Below are positions 44,638 to 54,022 of a stretch of DNA of 64,000 nt, in pieces (position 1 is the stretch's first letter; each line of letters starts with the position of its first letter). Under the pieces are notes generated by a model, which saw nothing but the letters and a program-made list of their open reading frames with translations, was not told where the DNA came from and did no database searches. The stretch is from Acidobacteriota bacterium (lineage in GTDB: Bacteria; Acidobacteriota; Terriglobia; Acidiferrales; UBA7541). The stretch lies in the NCBI GenBank assembly GCA_013289665.1, contig JABCZN010000007.1, positions 62,001-126,000 of the forward strand, written 5' to 3'. A program made the translations under genes and the position numbers.

Positions 44638-45138
44638 ATGGCAAATCCAAGCGTCATATGGCTGTTCGCGGCGGTGCTGTTTTTCCCGGCACTGGTCTCG
44701 GCACAGAATTCGCCTTCGCTCACCGTGGCACAAAGAAAAGACCGGGCGATCACGGTAGAGATGGAAGTGGAAGGGGTGGAACTCGTGGCCCTGGAGAAAG
44801 AGACCGCCCACGCTATGGCCCTGAACAATTCCAGTTTTTTTCAGCGTGTCTACAATGACGATTTTGTCGGGACCACGCCAACGGGAGAAATCCTGGACCG
44901 GAGCGCGCTGGTTGCCAGCATCCAGAATTCCACCACCAAATATTCCAGCTTTATCGCGACGGACATTCACGTTCGAGTCTATGGCCCCACCGCCGTGGTC
45001 ACCTGCACCTGGAGCACCCGTGGCGTGCAAAACGGCCGCAATTTCTCGCGCCAGTATCGCGTGATTCACGTCTACCTGAACAATCGCGTGGGTGGCTGGA
45101 AAGTGGTCGCCGGCCAGGAGACGATCCTGCCGGGCTAG
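44638..45138 (+). CDS. Exported NTF2-like (DUF4440) protein
   Basis: 166 residues with a signal peptide (cleavage near VSAQNS). The mature part has the SnoaL/DUF4440 pattern: LEKETAHAMALNNSSFFQRVYNDDFVGTTPTGEILDRSALVASI, then YRVIHVYLNNRVGGWKVVAGQET. This fold serves as a small enzyme or ligand-binding cup. Function here unknown. Confidence 0.75.
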   Translation: MANPSVIWLFAAVLFFPALVSAQNSPSLTVAQRKDRAITVEMEVEGVELVALEKETAHAMALNNSSFFQRVYNDDFVGTTPTGEILDRSALVASIQNSTTKYSSFIATDIHVRVYGPTAVVTCTWSTRGVQNGRNFSRQYRVIHVYLNNRVGGWKVVAGQETILPG

Positions 45139-45199
45139 TTCGCGTTCGATCGGGGCCGGCTACGAGGCAGTTTTCAACGGCCTACTCTCGTAGCAAAGT

Positions 45200-46447
45200 T
45201 CAAGCCGAAGCCGGTACTGCGGCAGGAACGTCCGGAGTCGGTCTTTCGCCAGCTAGAGGTTTCAAGAACCGGAATATTGTCGCATTCGCCAGAATTGTAA
45301 TCAGTGAAGCCGCCAGCGTCGCGTGGTACAAGTTCGGCGAAATCAAACCCGCCTTCATGGAAACTTGCGCAAGGATGAAGGAAAACTCCCCAATTTGCGT
45401 CAGCCCCAGGCCAACGCGGAATGCCGTCCGGAAGCGGTAGCGGAACAGCCGGACCACGCCCGTCCACACCACAAATTTGCCGAAGAGCACCAAGCCCACC
45501 AGCAACAGGATCAGCGGCCAGCTCACTTTCCACGTGCTTGGGTCCATCAGCATTCCCACAGACACGAAGAAGAACGCCACGAACACATCGCGCAACGATT
45601 GCGTCTGGTGCGCCAGTTTGTGCGTGAACGCCGAATTTCCCAAAAACAGCCCTGCCAGGAACGCACCCAACGCCAGCGAAAGTCCCACTGCTTCGATCAG
45701 TGCTGCGATCCCGAGGCAAATGGTCAGAGCCAGCAACAAAGAGATTTCGTCGTTGCACGTTTTCTCCACGCGCGCCAGCAAAGGAGGGAAAAGTTTCCAC
45801 GCCGCCGCTGCGATCGGCACCAGCAGGAGAATTGCCTTGCTAACCTTCCACGCCGCCTCTCCCAACGTCGCTTCGCCGCTGGGCGAGAAACTGGGCAGCA
45901 CCACAGTAAGCACCACCACCGCCAGATCCTCCACGAGCGACAGCGTCACCATCAGCCGCCCGTGTTCCGCCGCCATCTCTCCGCGGTCCATCAGCAGGCG
46001 CAGCAGCACCATCGTGCTGGCCACGGAAATAATGCAGCCGACCGCGACCCCCTGGATCAGGGGCCAGCCCAGCAGAGCGCCAACTGCCATCCCCTGTCCC
46101 ACGCACAGCAAAATTCCCAGCGGCGCCCCGACAAGCGCGACCCACTTCACCTTCAAAAGTTCTGGCACGGAAAATTCGATGCCAACGGAAAACATCAGAA
46201 GCACCACGCCGATTTCCGCCATCACTTCAAAATTGCTCACGTCGTGCACGCGTAACCCCGGCGTCAGAGGGCTCAGCAGCAACCCGGCCAGTACATACCC
46301 AAGCAGAATCGGCTGCTTCAGCCGCCAAGCAAGGAATCCGCAAACCAGCGCGGCTGTAAAAACCATCGCAATGTCTCGAAAAATATAGGAGTGTTCGACC
46401 AAGAGGTGATCTCCTTGGCTGCCAGGTGTGGGAATAAAGTGTAACAT
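45200..46447 (-). CDS. CPA2-family monovalent cation:proton antiporter
   Basis: A 415-residue membrane protein with about 12 hydrophobic segments. Motifs such as QPILLGYVLAGLLLSPLTPG, VLLMFSVGIEFS, VASTMVLLRLL, SLVEDLAVVVL (acidic ion-binding helix) and LSLALGAFLAGLFLGNS place it in the KefB/YbaL-like CPA2 group. There is no TrkA-N or RCK domain. It would exchange Na+ or K+ for H+. The start is uncertain: no good ribosome site precedes ATG 46447. Confidence 0.88.
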   Translation of the reverse strand: MLHFIPTPGSQGDHLLVEHSYIFRDIAMVFTAALVCGFLAWRLKQPILLGYVLAGLLLSPLTPGLRVHDVSNFEVMAEIGVVLLMFSVGIEFSVPELLKVKWVALVGAPLGILLCVGQGMAVGALLGWPLIQGVAVGCIISVASTMVLLRLLMDRGEMAAEHGRLMVTLSLVEDLAVVVLTVVLPSFSPSGEATLGEAAWKVSKAILLLVPIAAAAWKLFPPLLARVEKTCNDEISLLLALTICLGIAALIEAVGLSLALGAFLAGLFLGNSAFTHKLAHQTQSLRDVFVAFFFVSVGMLMDPSTWKVSWPLILLLVGLVLFGKFVVWTGVVRLFRYRFRTAFRVGLGLTQIGEFSFILAQVSMKAGLISPNLYHATLAASLITILANATIFRFLKPLAGERPTPDVPAAVPASA

Positions 46448-46620
46448 CGGCCGCTGGACGGCAAGAGCAATCCCCCAAATTGAACGTGTGGCAGTTCCGA
46501 TTATGTGATCGAAGTTACAGCGTTGGCGCGCACCAGATCTGAATACAACCGAAAAGGATTTATAGAACTGGCTGAATTCTCTCACCCAGACCAATTGAAG
46601 CGCTATATTCTCGTAATGAC

Positions 46621-46935
46621 CCCAGGCTCATTCTGATCATTTATGTCGGAGCAATTCTGACGCCTGCGGCTGAGAAGCCGGTTATTCTCCGTTACACATT
46701 TACACCGGATTTTGCGACTTCTGGTTCTTCGTTACATGTGGTACTGACATTTCAGGGGTCAGAGGCAGGTAATTCGAAACTTATTCTTCCTACCACTTGG
46801 GCCGGCCAAAGCGACCTGTTCAAGGCAGTTCGTAATCTCAAGTCTGAGGATTCCATTACCGTAATTAGGAATACCGACGCTGATGGCGTGCGCAACCCGC
46901 TGCCCGCTGGTTTGAAGGGGCAAAGCGAAAATTGA
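46621..46935 (+). pseudogene. N-terminal remnant of an M61-like peptidase
   Basis: The frame reads a signal-like LILIIYVGAILTPAAE, then VILRYTFTPDFATSG, LHVVLTFQGSEAGNSKLILP and TTWAGQSDLFKAVRNL, and stops at 46933-46935. This resembles the N-terminal beta domain of M61 glycyl aminopeptidase-like proteins. Neither a usual start codon nor the catalytic HExxH part is present, so it is probably a decayed fragment. Local base composition is more AT-rich than the flanks. A GTG at 46738 could start a 65-residue product. Confidence 0.4.
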
Positions 46936-47012
46936 AGTCGAACGGCACTGAGCTTTCGATTTTTCCGTGCAAGGGAAACCCGCCAGAAGCAGCGTGTTAG
47001 CCGGTTTACTTC

Positions 47013-48506
47013 TCACGGCGCGACGATGTCTTTCAAGTGAGGCTTTTCATGCACGGCGGCGAGGCTCGCGGCGTCCCAGCCGCCTCCCAGCGCTTTTACG
47101 AGGAGCACGGCCGTCACCAGCCGCTGGCCATGGATGATGGCGGCTTCCTGCTCGTTGCTCAGCAAATTTTGCTGCGCGCTTACCACGTCCAGGTAATTCA
47201 CCAGCCCGCCCACATACCGGGAGGTTGCGATATCCAGTTGCCGCCGCGAAGCGTCTACCGCCTGGGCCTGCGATTCTTGGGCGTTGTGCAGCACTTCCAG
47301 CCCGGCAATATTGTCCTGCACTTCCTGGAATGCACCCAGCACCGTTCCGCGATAGCTCGCCACCGTTGCGTCATAGCCAGCCTGTGAAAATTGCACCTGG
47401 GCCCGCCGCGCCCCGCCGGTGAAAATATTCTGCGCCAGGTTTGCGCCAATGGCCCACACGCCGCTTTCGGCATTCAGCAGTTGCGAAATTTTTGCGGAGT
47501 TCCAACCGCCCTGCCCGTAGAGTTGCAATGAAGGATAATAAGCCGCCTTGGCAATTCCTATTTGCGCGTTGGCCACCGCCATCGCCCGCTCCGCCTCGGC
47601 GATATCCGGGCGCCGCTCCAGGAGATCCGAGGGCAGTGAAGTATCCAGATTCGGCGGCTCCGCGGAAAGCTCGCGCGCTGCCAGTTGGAAATCCGGCGCG
47701 GGCCGCCCCGTCAAGACCGCAATCGCATCCTCAAACTGTTTGCGCTGTTGCTCGAGCAGTGTGGCTTGCGTGCGCGTGGCATTCAGCAAGGTCTCTTCCT
47801 GAGCCACGTCCAGCCCGGACGCCACTCCGCCGCGGTGCCGCGAGTTCACCAGATCCAGCCCCTTCTGCAGCGCATCGACCGTGCGGAGGAGTATCCCAAT
47901 TTCCGTGTCCAGTTGCCGCACGCTGAAATAATCCGCCGCAAGCTCAGCGGTCAGAATCAGGCGGACATTTTCGAGGTCGGCCGCATTTGCCTGCAGCGAA
48001 GCTTGCGCCGCCTCGATCGTTCTCCGCCGCTGACCCACCAGGTCCACTTCATAGCTGACAGTGAAGGGAATCGTCCAACTGTTTTGCGTAATCGGGCCGG
48101 GGAGCGGGAAAGACGATCCCGTCGCCCGATCGCCCGAATACCGCTGGCGGCCCGTCGTCGGTGCCACGCCGAGCGTCGGGAAAAGTGTGGCGTTTTGCAC
48201 CGCGGCCGAAGCCCGCGCTTGCCGATAGTGCGCCACGGAAACTTTCAGCGTCTGGTTGGCCGCAAGCAGGTCGGTTTCAAGGCCGTTCAGTTCGTCGTCG
48301 CGAAATACATTCCACCAAGTTGTTTTGGGAACCGCGTCTTTCGGCGCGGCTTCCCGGAAGGGTTCTTCAACAGCCCATTTCGCGGGAACCGGCGCGGCCG
48401 GCTTTTTGTAGTTTGGTCCGACCGTGCAACCCGCAATCCAGCCAATGAGGGCCAGTGATCCCAGATTAGACAGCCTTATTTTCACGGCTCGTCTGTCGAA
48501 CGGCAT
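47013..48506 (-). CDS. Outer-membrane efflux lipoprotein (NodT/OprM type)
   Basis: A 497-residue outer-membrane factor. A lipobox (IAGC) at about residue 27 is followed by TVGPNYKKPAAPVP, a hallmark of the family, then WWNVFRDDELNGLE. Two long helical repeats follow (ANQTLKVSVAHYRQARA, RPDIAEAERAMAVANAQIGIAKAAYYPSL). It forms the trimeric channel of the RND pump. Its start shares one base with the stop of the adaptor gene. Confidence 0.92.
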   Translation of the reverse strand: MPFDRRAVKIRLSNLGSLALIGWIAGCTVGPNYKKPAAPVPAKWAVEEPFREAAPKDAVPKTTWWNVFRDDELNGLETDLLAANQTLKVSVAHYRQARASAAVQNATLFPTLGVAPTTGRQRYSGDRATGSSFPLPGPITQNSWTIPFTVSYEVDLVGQRRRTIEAAQASLQANAADLENVRLILTAELAADYFSVRQLDTEIGILLRTVDALQKGLDLVNSRHRGGVASGLDVAQEETLLNATRTQATLLEQQRKQFEDAIAVLTGRPAPDFQLAARELSAEPPNLDTSLPSDLLERRPDIAEAERAMAVANAQIGIAKAAYYPSLQLYGQGGWNSAKISQLLNAESGVWAIGANLAQNIFTGGARRAQVQFSQAGYDATVASYRGTVLGAFQEVQDNIAGLEVLHNAQESQAQAVDASRRQLDIATSRYVGGLVNYLDVVSAQQNLLSNEQEAAIIHGQRLVTAVLLVKALGGGWDAASLAAVHEKPHLKDIVAP

Positions 48507-49768
48507 CAGGGCTTTTTCCCCGTGGCCGCCGGAGCGCTTGGGGGCTTTGGCGTTTCCTTCGGCGTCGGCGACGCCGCGGCGGGAGCGATCGGATTGGGCA
48601 CTTCCTTCACGTGCACCTCTTGCCCGTCATTCAAGGAGTCCGGCGGATTCAGAACGATCCAATCGCCGGCTTTCAAACCATTCAAAACTTCCAGTGTGAC
48701 TCCGTAGTCGCGGCCGATGGTCAGCGTCTGCAGCCGGGCTTTGTGATTCGAATCCACCACCACCGCCCGCAACCCTTCCGAACGGAACAGCAGGGAATTC
48801 ACGGGCACCTGCAAGCGATCACCCTTCACCACTACTTCCAGGTGCACCTGCGCGTACCCGCCCGGAAGCAATAGCCCCGACGCGTTCGGCACATCCACTT
48901 CCGTCAGCAGTGTCCGGGTGGAAAGATCGATGGCATTCGAGGTGCGCACCACTTTCCCCCGAAATTTCTCGCCGGGATATTGCGTCAATTCCAGGTAAGC
49001 ACCGATTCCCGGATGAATGGACGGCGCGAAAGGCTCCGGCACATTCACGTAAACGCGAATCGGATCCGTCTGCGCCAGATAAAAAAGTTGTTGCGACGTC
49101 CCGCCGTTTCCCGCGTTGATGAGCGTCCCAATGTCTATGCTGCGCTGCGTCAGCACGCCGCTGAACGGCGCGTAAATATGCTTGAACGACTCCAGCTCTT
49201 CCAGCCGGCGCACGTTGGCCTCCGACGACTGCACGGTTGCGCGCTTAGCCGCCTGGTCCCCCAAGGCGTTGTCAACTTCCTGTTTCGAAACCCCGTCCGT
49301 CTTCAACAGATCGGTATAACGCGTCGCAGTGATATCGGAAAGATGCGCATTCGCTTGCGCCGTGTTCAAATCCGCCCGGGCCTGCCCCAACTGCTGGTCC
49401 ACTTCCGGCGTGTCGATGTCGGCCAGCAATTCGCCCTTGTTCACCCGGCTGCCGATGTCGCGATACCACTTTCTCAGATAACCATTGGTGCGCGCATAAA
49501 TCGGCGACTCCACATACGCTTGCAGAGTTCCCGGCAGCACCAGGTTCTCATCGCCGGCTTCGATACTCGGGTGAATGATCGCAACCGTCGGAATCGCCGA
49601 GGCTTCCGTTTCATTCGCCAGAGCCTGGTACTGCGTCCGCCGCTGGAACAGCAATACGCCGCCCACCACGATCAGTACCGCCACCAGCACAAAAAATACC
49701 GTGAACAGCGGGCTCCGTTTGCGCGCCGGCCCGGCGCTGCCGCTTCTTGCCATGCCTTCAGTTGTCAT
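48506..49768 (-). CDS. RND efflux periplasmic adaptor (membrane fusion protein)
   Basis: 420 residues. One N-terminal TM (about 22-42) is followed by the split lipoyl domain (YVESPIYARTNGYLRKWYRDIGSRVNKGELLADID), a helical hairpin (QARADLNTAQANAH), the second half-motif (IYAPFSGVLTQRSIDIGTLINAG) and beta-barrel and membrane-proximal domains. A Pro/Ala-rich tail ends the protein. It links the inner-membrane pump to the outer-membrane factor. It lies 31 bases after the permease gene. Confidence 0.93.
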   Translation of the reverse strand: MTTEGMARSGSAGPARKRSPLFTVFFVLVAVLIVVGGVLLFQRRTQYQALANETEASAIPTVAIIHPSIEAGDENLVLPGTLQAYVESPIYARTNGYLRKWYRDIGSRVNKGELLADIDTPEVDQQLGQARADLNTAQANAHLSDITATRYTDLLKTDGVSKQEVDNALGDQAAKRATVQSSEANVRRLEELESFKHIYAPFSGVLTQRSIDIGTLINAGNGGTSQQLFYLAQTDPIRVYVNVPEPFAPSIHPGIGAYLELTQYPGEKFRGKVVRTSNAIDLSTRTLLTEVDVPNASGLLLPGGYAQVHLEVVVKGDRLQVPVNSLLFRSEGLRAVVVDSNHKARLQTLTIGRDYGVTLEVLNGLKAGDWIVLNPPDSLNDGQEVHVKEVPNPIAPAAASPTPKETPKPPSAPAATGKKP

Positions 49769-49799
49769 CCCATCGCTCCAAACTCAATTCTGTATTCTC

Positions 49800-52700
49800 T
49801 CAAGATACCGCGGGTTCCGCCTCGGTGGTCCGGTGCCTTCTGCGCTCCAGCCATCCATGGATAATCGAAAACACGCACGGCACGAAAAACAATGTCGCCA
49901 CAGTCGCAAACAACAAGCCGCCGATCACCGCGCGGCCCAGCGGCGCGTTTTGTTCGCCGCCTTCGCCCAACCCAATTGCCATCGGCACCATGCCGATTAT
50001 CATCGCCAGCGCCGTCATGATCACGGGCCGTATCCGCACATAGCCTGCTTCGAGCGCGGCCTCCCGCGGCGCTTTACCCTCAATCATCTGCTCCCGCGCG
50101 AAAGAAATCATCAAAATGCTGTTGGCCGTCGCCACGCCCATACACATGATGGCTCCGGTCAGCGATGGCACGTTCAGCGTGGTGTGCGTGATCAAAAGCA
50201 TCCAGCAGATGCCCGCCAGCGCTCCCGGCAATGCGGTGATGATGATGAAGGGATCCAGCCACGACTGAAAATTCACCACGATCAGCAGGTACGCCAGCAC
50301 AATCGCGCCGATCAGCCCGACGCCCAGTCCCAAAAAGGAGGAGTCCATCGTTTCCACCTGGCCGCGAATCACGATGTGGCTTCCCCGCGGCAAATCCTTT
50401 TCAGCCTCATGCACCAGCCTCCGGACTTCCTGTGCCACGCTCCCGAGATCCCGCCGGTACACCGAAGCGTAAACGTTAATCATCGGCTGCACGTTGTAAT
50501 GCGAGATGGACGCCGGCCGCGCCACGGTTTTCGTGTGCACCAGATTCCCCAGAATTTGCGGTGTGACTCCGGCCACCGCTCCAGTAATGGGCGTGTTTTG
50601 CAGCGCCTGAAACGTGTCTACGCGATACTGCGGCGTCTGCACGGCAACGTTGTAGCTGACGCCGTTTCGCGGATCCAGCCAGAAGTTAGGCGCGGTCTGG
50701 AAGCTTGAGGAAAGCGATACAAGCAGGTTCTGCGCCACGTCCCGGGCCTGCATGCCCACATACTGCGACCTCGTCCGGTCCAGATCCAGGTACAGCGTCG
50801 GGGCATCAAAAGCCTGCTGCACGTGCACGTCCACCGCGCCCGGAATGTGAGTCATCTTGTTTGCCAGGTGCTGCGCAATTTCATAATTGGCGGGCTGGTT
50901 TGCGCCGATGATTTCGATGTCCACCGGAGCCGGCGTGCCGAAATTCAGAATTTGCGTCACAATGTCCGCGGGCTGGAAGAAAAACTGCACGCCGGGGAAC
51001 TCCGTGGCCAGGCGCCGCCGCAACTCATTGATATAGTCGCCTGTCGATTTGCCGCGATCTTGCTTCAACTGCACCAGAATTTCCGCATCGGAAGTCCCGA
51101 TCGTGCCGGAGTTGCTGTATGTCAGGTTGATGCCGGAATACGGCAAGCCCACGTTGTCAATCACAGTCTGCAGATCCCGGCTCGGGATCACCTTGTGGAT
51201 CGACTGGTTGACCTGGTCGGCGATCTTGGTGGTTTCTTCAACACGCAGGCCCGTCCGCGCCCGCATGTGCAAACGGATCTGGCCGGCGTCCACGCTGGGG
51301 AAAAAGTCGCGGCCTAGGAAAAACACCAGGCCGCCCGACAACAGGCAGAAGGTCAGGAACAATGCCGAGAAAGACCAAGCGTGGTCGAGCGCCGAGGTCA
51401 ACGTCCGGCGATAGCCGTTGCGCAGCCGTTCAAACGAGTGCTCAAACGACTGTTGGTAGCGGCGGAACAAGCCCATCTTCTCTCCCACGTGCAGATCGGC
51501 CTGATATTCATCCTCCGCGCTCAAGAGATACATCGCCATCGTCGGCACAATCGTGCGCGACCACATATACGAAGCCAGCATCGCGAACATGACGGCTTCG
51601 GCCAGAGGCACGAACAGATACTTTGCCACGCCGGAAAGAAAGAACATCGGCAGGAACACGATGCAGATGCACAGCGTCGAAACGAACGCCGGGACCGCTA
51701 TCTGCTGCGCGCCGTCGAGAATCGCCTGCACCGTCTCCTTGCCCATCGCCAGGTTGCGGTTGATGTTTTCGATCTCCACCGTCGCGTCGTCCACCAGGAT
51801 GCCCACCGCCAGCGCCAGCCCGCCGAGGGTCATGATGTTGATGGTTTCGCCCAGCGCGCTCAGGCACAGCAGGCTGACCAGGATCGAGAGCGGAATCGAA
51901 ACCGCGATGATCAGCGTGCTTTTCCAGTTTCCCAGGAACAGCAGAATCATGATGGCCGTCAAGCACGCCGCAATCAGCGCTTCGCGCAAGACGCCCTGAA
52001 TCGCCGCCCGCACATAAATTGATTGGTCGAAAAAGTTGCTCACCTGGAGGGCGCTGGGCAGCGAAGGCGCGTAATCCTTCAGCACTTGCTTCACCCGGTC
52101 TACAATTGATAGCGTGGAATTGTTGCCGGTCTTGTAGATGCTCATCAGCACGCCGCGCTGCCCGTTGGTCAGTACTACGTTAGTCTGGGGAGTAAACCCG
52201 TCGCGAACGTGGGCGACGTCCCGCAAGTAGACGGTCGAGCCGTTCACGGTCTTGACCGGCAGGTCGTTCAATTCCGCGATCGTTTTCGGGCTGCCGTTCA
52301 TTTCCACGTTGTACTCAAGCGTCCCCATCTTTGCCGTGCCGGTAGGCAAAATCAGGTTCTGCGCGTTCACCGCGTTGACGATGTCCACGGGCGAAAGCCC
52401 TTTGGCCTGCATTGCGCTCGGATCAATATCCACGGAGACCACGCGCGATTTGCCGCCATATGGAAATGGCATGGAGGCGCCCGGCACCGTCGAAATCTGC
52501 GTGCGGATGAAATTATTCCCGTAATCGAACATCTGCTGCTCGCTCAGGCTGTCGCTGTTCAACCCCACCTGCAGCACGGGCACGGTGGACGCGGAATAAA
52601 TAATCACCAGCGGCGGCGTTGTGCCGGGTGGCAACGATCTCAAAAATGTCTGCGAAATGGCCGTGGTTTGGGCCAGGGCCGTTTGGATATTGGCCCCAGG

Positions 52701-52991
52701 GTGAAAATAAATCTTAATGATGGCAATCCCGTTTAGCGATTGCGAATCCACGTGTTCGATGTCGTTGACGAGTACCATCAGGCCGCGCTCGACGTTCGAA
52801 GTGATCCGCTGCTCCATCTCCTGCGGCTGCAAGCCGGTGTAGGTCCATACGAGCGCAACCACCGGAATATTGATTTCGGGGAAAATGTCCGTCGGGGTGC
52901 GCGGAATTACGAACCCACCCAGCAGAACGAGCACAATCGCCATCACGATAAAGGTGTATGGCCGGGAAAGCGCTAAGCGGACAATCCACAT
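49800..52991 (-). CDS. RND efflux permease subunit
   Basis: A 1063-residue pump with 12 TM segments and two large periplasmic loops. The N-terminus (RPYTFIVMAIVLVLLGG, PTDIFPEINIPVVALVW) and GILVDDATVEIENI in TM4, with both proton-relay aspartates, are typical. In TM10 the segment VATANSILMISFA has Ala where AcrB has the relay Lys940. The substrate class is unclear; drugs or solvents are more likely than metals because CzcA-type motifs are absent. First gene of the operon with adaptor and outer-membrane factor. Confidence 0.92.
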   Translation of the reverse strand: MWIVRLALSRPYTFIVMAIVLVLLGGFVIPRTPTDIFPEINIPVVALVWTYTGLQPQEMEQRITSNVERGLMVLVNDIEHVDSQSLNGIAIIKIYFHPGANIQTALAQTTAISQTFLRSLPPGTTPPLVIIYSASTVPVLQVGLNSDSLSEQQMFDYGNNFIRTQISTVPGASMPFPYGGKSRVVSVDIDPSAMQAKGLSPVDIVNAVNAQNLILPTGTAKMGTLEYNVEMNGSPKTIAELNDLPVKTVNGSTVYLRDVAHVRDGFTPQTNVVLTNGQRGVLMSIYKTGNNSTLSIVDRVKQVLKDYAPSLPSALQVSNFFDQSIYVRAAIQGVLREALIAACLTAIMILLFLGNWKSTLIIAVSIPLSILVSLLCLSALGETINIMTLGGLALAVGILVDDATVEIENINRNLAMGKETVQAILDGAQQIAVPAFVSTLCICIVFLPMFFLSGVAKYLFVPLAEAVMFAMLASYMWSRTIVPTMAMYLLSAEDEYQADLHVGEKMGLFRRYQQSFEHSFERLRNGYRRTLTSALDHAWSFSALFLTFCLLSGGLVFFLGRDFFPSVDAGQIRLHMRARTGLRVEETTKIADQVNQSIHKVIPSRDLQTVIDNVGLPYSGINLTYSNSGTIGTSDAEILVQLKQDRGKSTGDYINELRRRLATEFPGVQFFFQPADIVTQILNFGTPAPVDIEIIGANQPANYEIAQHLANKMTHIPGAVDVHVQQAFDAPTLYLDLDRTRSQYVGMQARDVAQNLLVSLSSSFQTAPNFWLDPRNGVSYNVAVQTPQYRVDTFQALQNTPITGAVAGVTPQILGNLVHTKTVARPASISHYNVQPMINVYASVYRRDLGSVAQEVRRLVHEAEKDLPRGSHIVIRGQVETMDSSFLGLGVGLIGAIVLAYLLIVVNFQSWLDPFIIITALPGALAGICWMLLITHTTLNVPSLTGAIMCMGVATANSILMISFAREQMIEGKAPREAALEAGYVRIRPVIMTALAMIIGMVPMAIGLGEGGEQNAPLGRAVIGGLLFATVATLFFVPCVFSIIHGWLERRRHRTTEAEPAVS

Positions 52992-53465
52992 AAATTAGTG
53001 TTAGTTACCCTGACCTATTGAGCGGAGACACCCTTCATATGCGCCCCTGCGCCCAAGTTTCTTCGAGCTTGACACGACTATTAGACTATCAAATCCCCGC
53101 TTTTGGGTACGCAAGTGGCGTCAGAAGCCCCAAGTCCGTCGCGCTTTTTCCGCGCGCCACTCCCCAACCGCGTTTCCATTACGCTTTTCGGGCCAACATG
53201 GGTTTTCTGTGCGTTTCCTTACAGGCCATTTTGGACGGCCTGTCTCTGGAGTCTGCTCGAACTATCCTACCAACCATGGCAGTTGCCATGGGACCCGCCC
53301 GGAAGTCACCCACTCGCAACTCTCCCGGGGCCGGCCTCACCCGTCTGCCTTACGCTACCACTCGCACAAATTCACGCTCAGCTCGTCGGCTTTGCGTTAC
53401 AGTGGGGATGCTCGTTTTCAGGTTTCCGTCGGATCCGATTAACTTTCTAACCGAAGAGGACACTC
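52992..53465. other. 474-base intergenic region between the RND operon and sodC
   Basis: No convincing gene was found; the open frames here are not protein-like. It contains a perfect dyad CCATGGCA-GT-TGCCATGG at 53274-53291 and a TTGACA at 53069-53074 without a well-spaced -10 box. It should carry the divergent control regions of the efflux operon and sodC. Confidence 0.5.
53274..53291. promoter_or_regulatory. Perfect 8-base dyad, possible operator
   Basis: CCATGGCA (53274-53281) and TGCCATGG (53284-53291) are separated by GT. The size and symmetry would suit a dimeric repressor site. It lies 174 bases before sodC and 283 bases from the efflux operon. No regulator gene is adjacent. Confidence 0.3.
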
Positions 53466-53978
53466 ATGAAAATTCTCGCCTGCGCCGCAGCGCTGTTTGC
53501 AATTTCCGGGGCCGTGAGGGCCCAGCAGTCCCCCGCGAACGCACCCGCAAAACCCCTGGTTGTGAACATCATGAACGCCGAAGGTAAGGCCGTCGGCACG
53601 GCTACGCTTTCTCCCGCCGCGTCAGGAGTCAAGATTGTGCTCGACATCAAAAAGCTCCCTCCGGGCGAGCACTCCATCCACATCCACCAGATGGCCAAGT
53701 GTGAACCCCCGGATTTCAAATCCGCGGGCCCGCATTTCAGCCCGGCAGGCCACTCGCATGAGTCCGCGCCGGCGGGTGATATTCCTGATTTCTCCTTGAT
53801 CGTGGGCAAAGATGGCACGGCTCACGTCTCAACCGTCGCCCCGAACGTGACTCTCGGCGATGACGATCACTCCGTTTTCAGCAATGGGGGCACGGCGATT
53901 GTGATTCACGCCGTTGCCGGCGGCACCGGCACCGCCGCCCCGCCGCGCATCGCCTGCGGCGTCATCACGCGGTCGTAG
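53466..53978 (+). CDS. sodC: Cu/Zn superoxide dismutase, exported
   Basis: 170 residues with a signal peptide (cleavage near VRAQQ). Copper and zinc ligands are visible in HSIHIHQMAKC, GPHFSPAGHSHES, LGDDDHS and IVIHA; the C-terminal RIACGVI provides the second disulfide Cys. It removes superoxide in the periplasm. AGAGG lies before the ATG. Confidence 0.93.
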   Translation: MKILACAAALFAISGAVRAQQSPANAPAKPLVVNIMNAEGKAVGTATLSPAASGVKIVLDIKKLPPGEHSIHIHQMAKCEPPDFKSAGPHFSPAGHSHESAPAGDIPDFSLIVGKDGTAHVSTVAPNVTLGDDDHSVFSNGGTAIVIHAVAGGTGTAAPPRIACGVITRS

Positions 53979-54022
53979 CCTTTTAAAGATTCTGCCGAAA
54001 CCCCGCGAAGCGCGCTCTGGCG

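Noticed and set aside
45323..46255. 310-residue plus-strand open frame rich in Gln, His and Arg
   Set aside because: It is antisense to the CPA2 antiporter; the composition is typical of reverse translation of hydrophobic helices.
53018..53587. Plus-strand open frames between the efflux operon and sodC
   Set aside because: Their translations are rich in Pro, Arg and Ser without pattern, and they run into sodC in the wrong frame.
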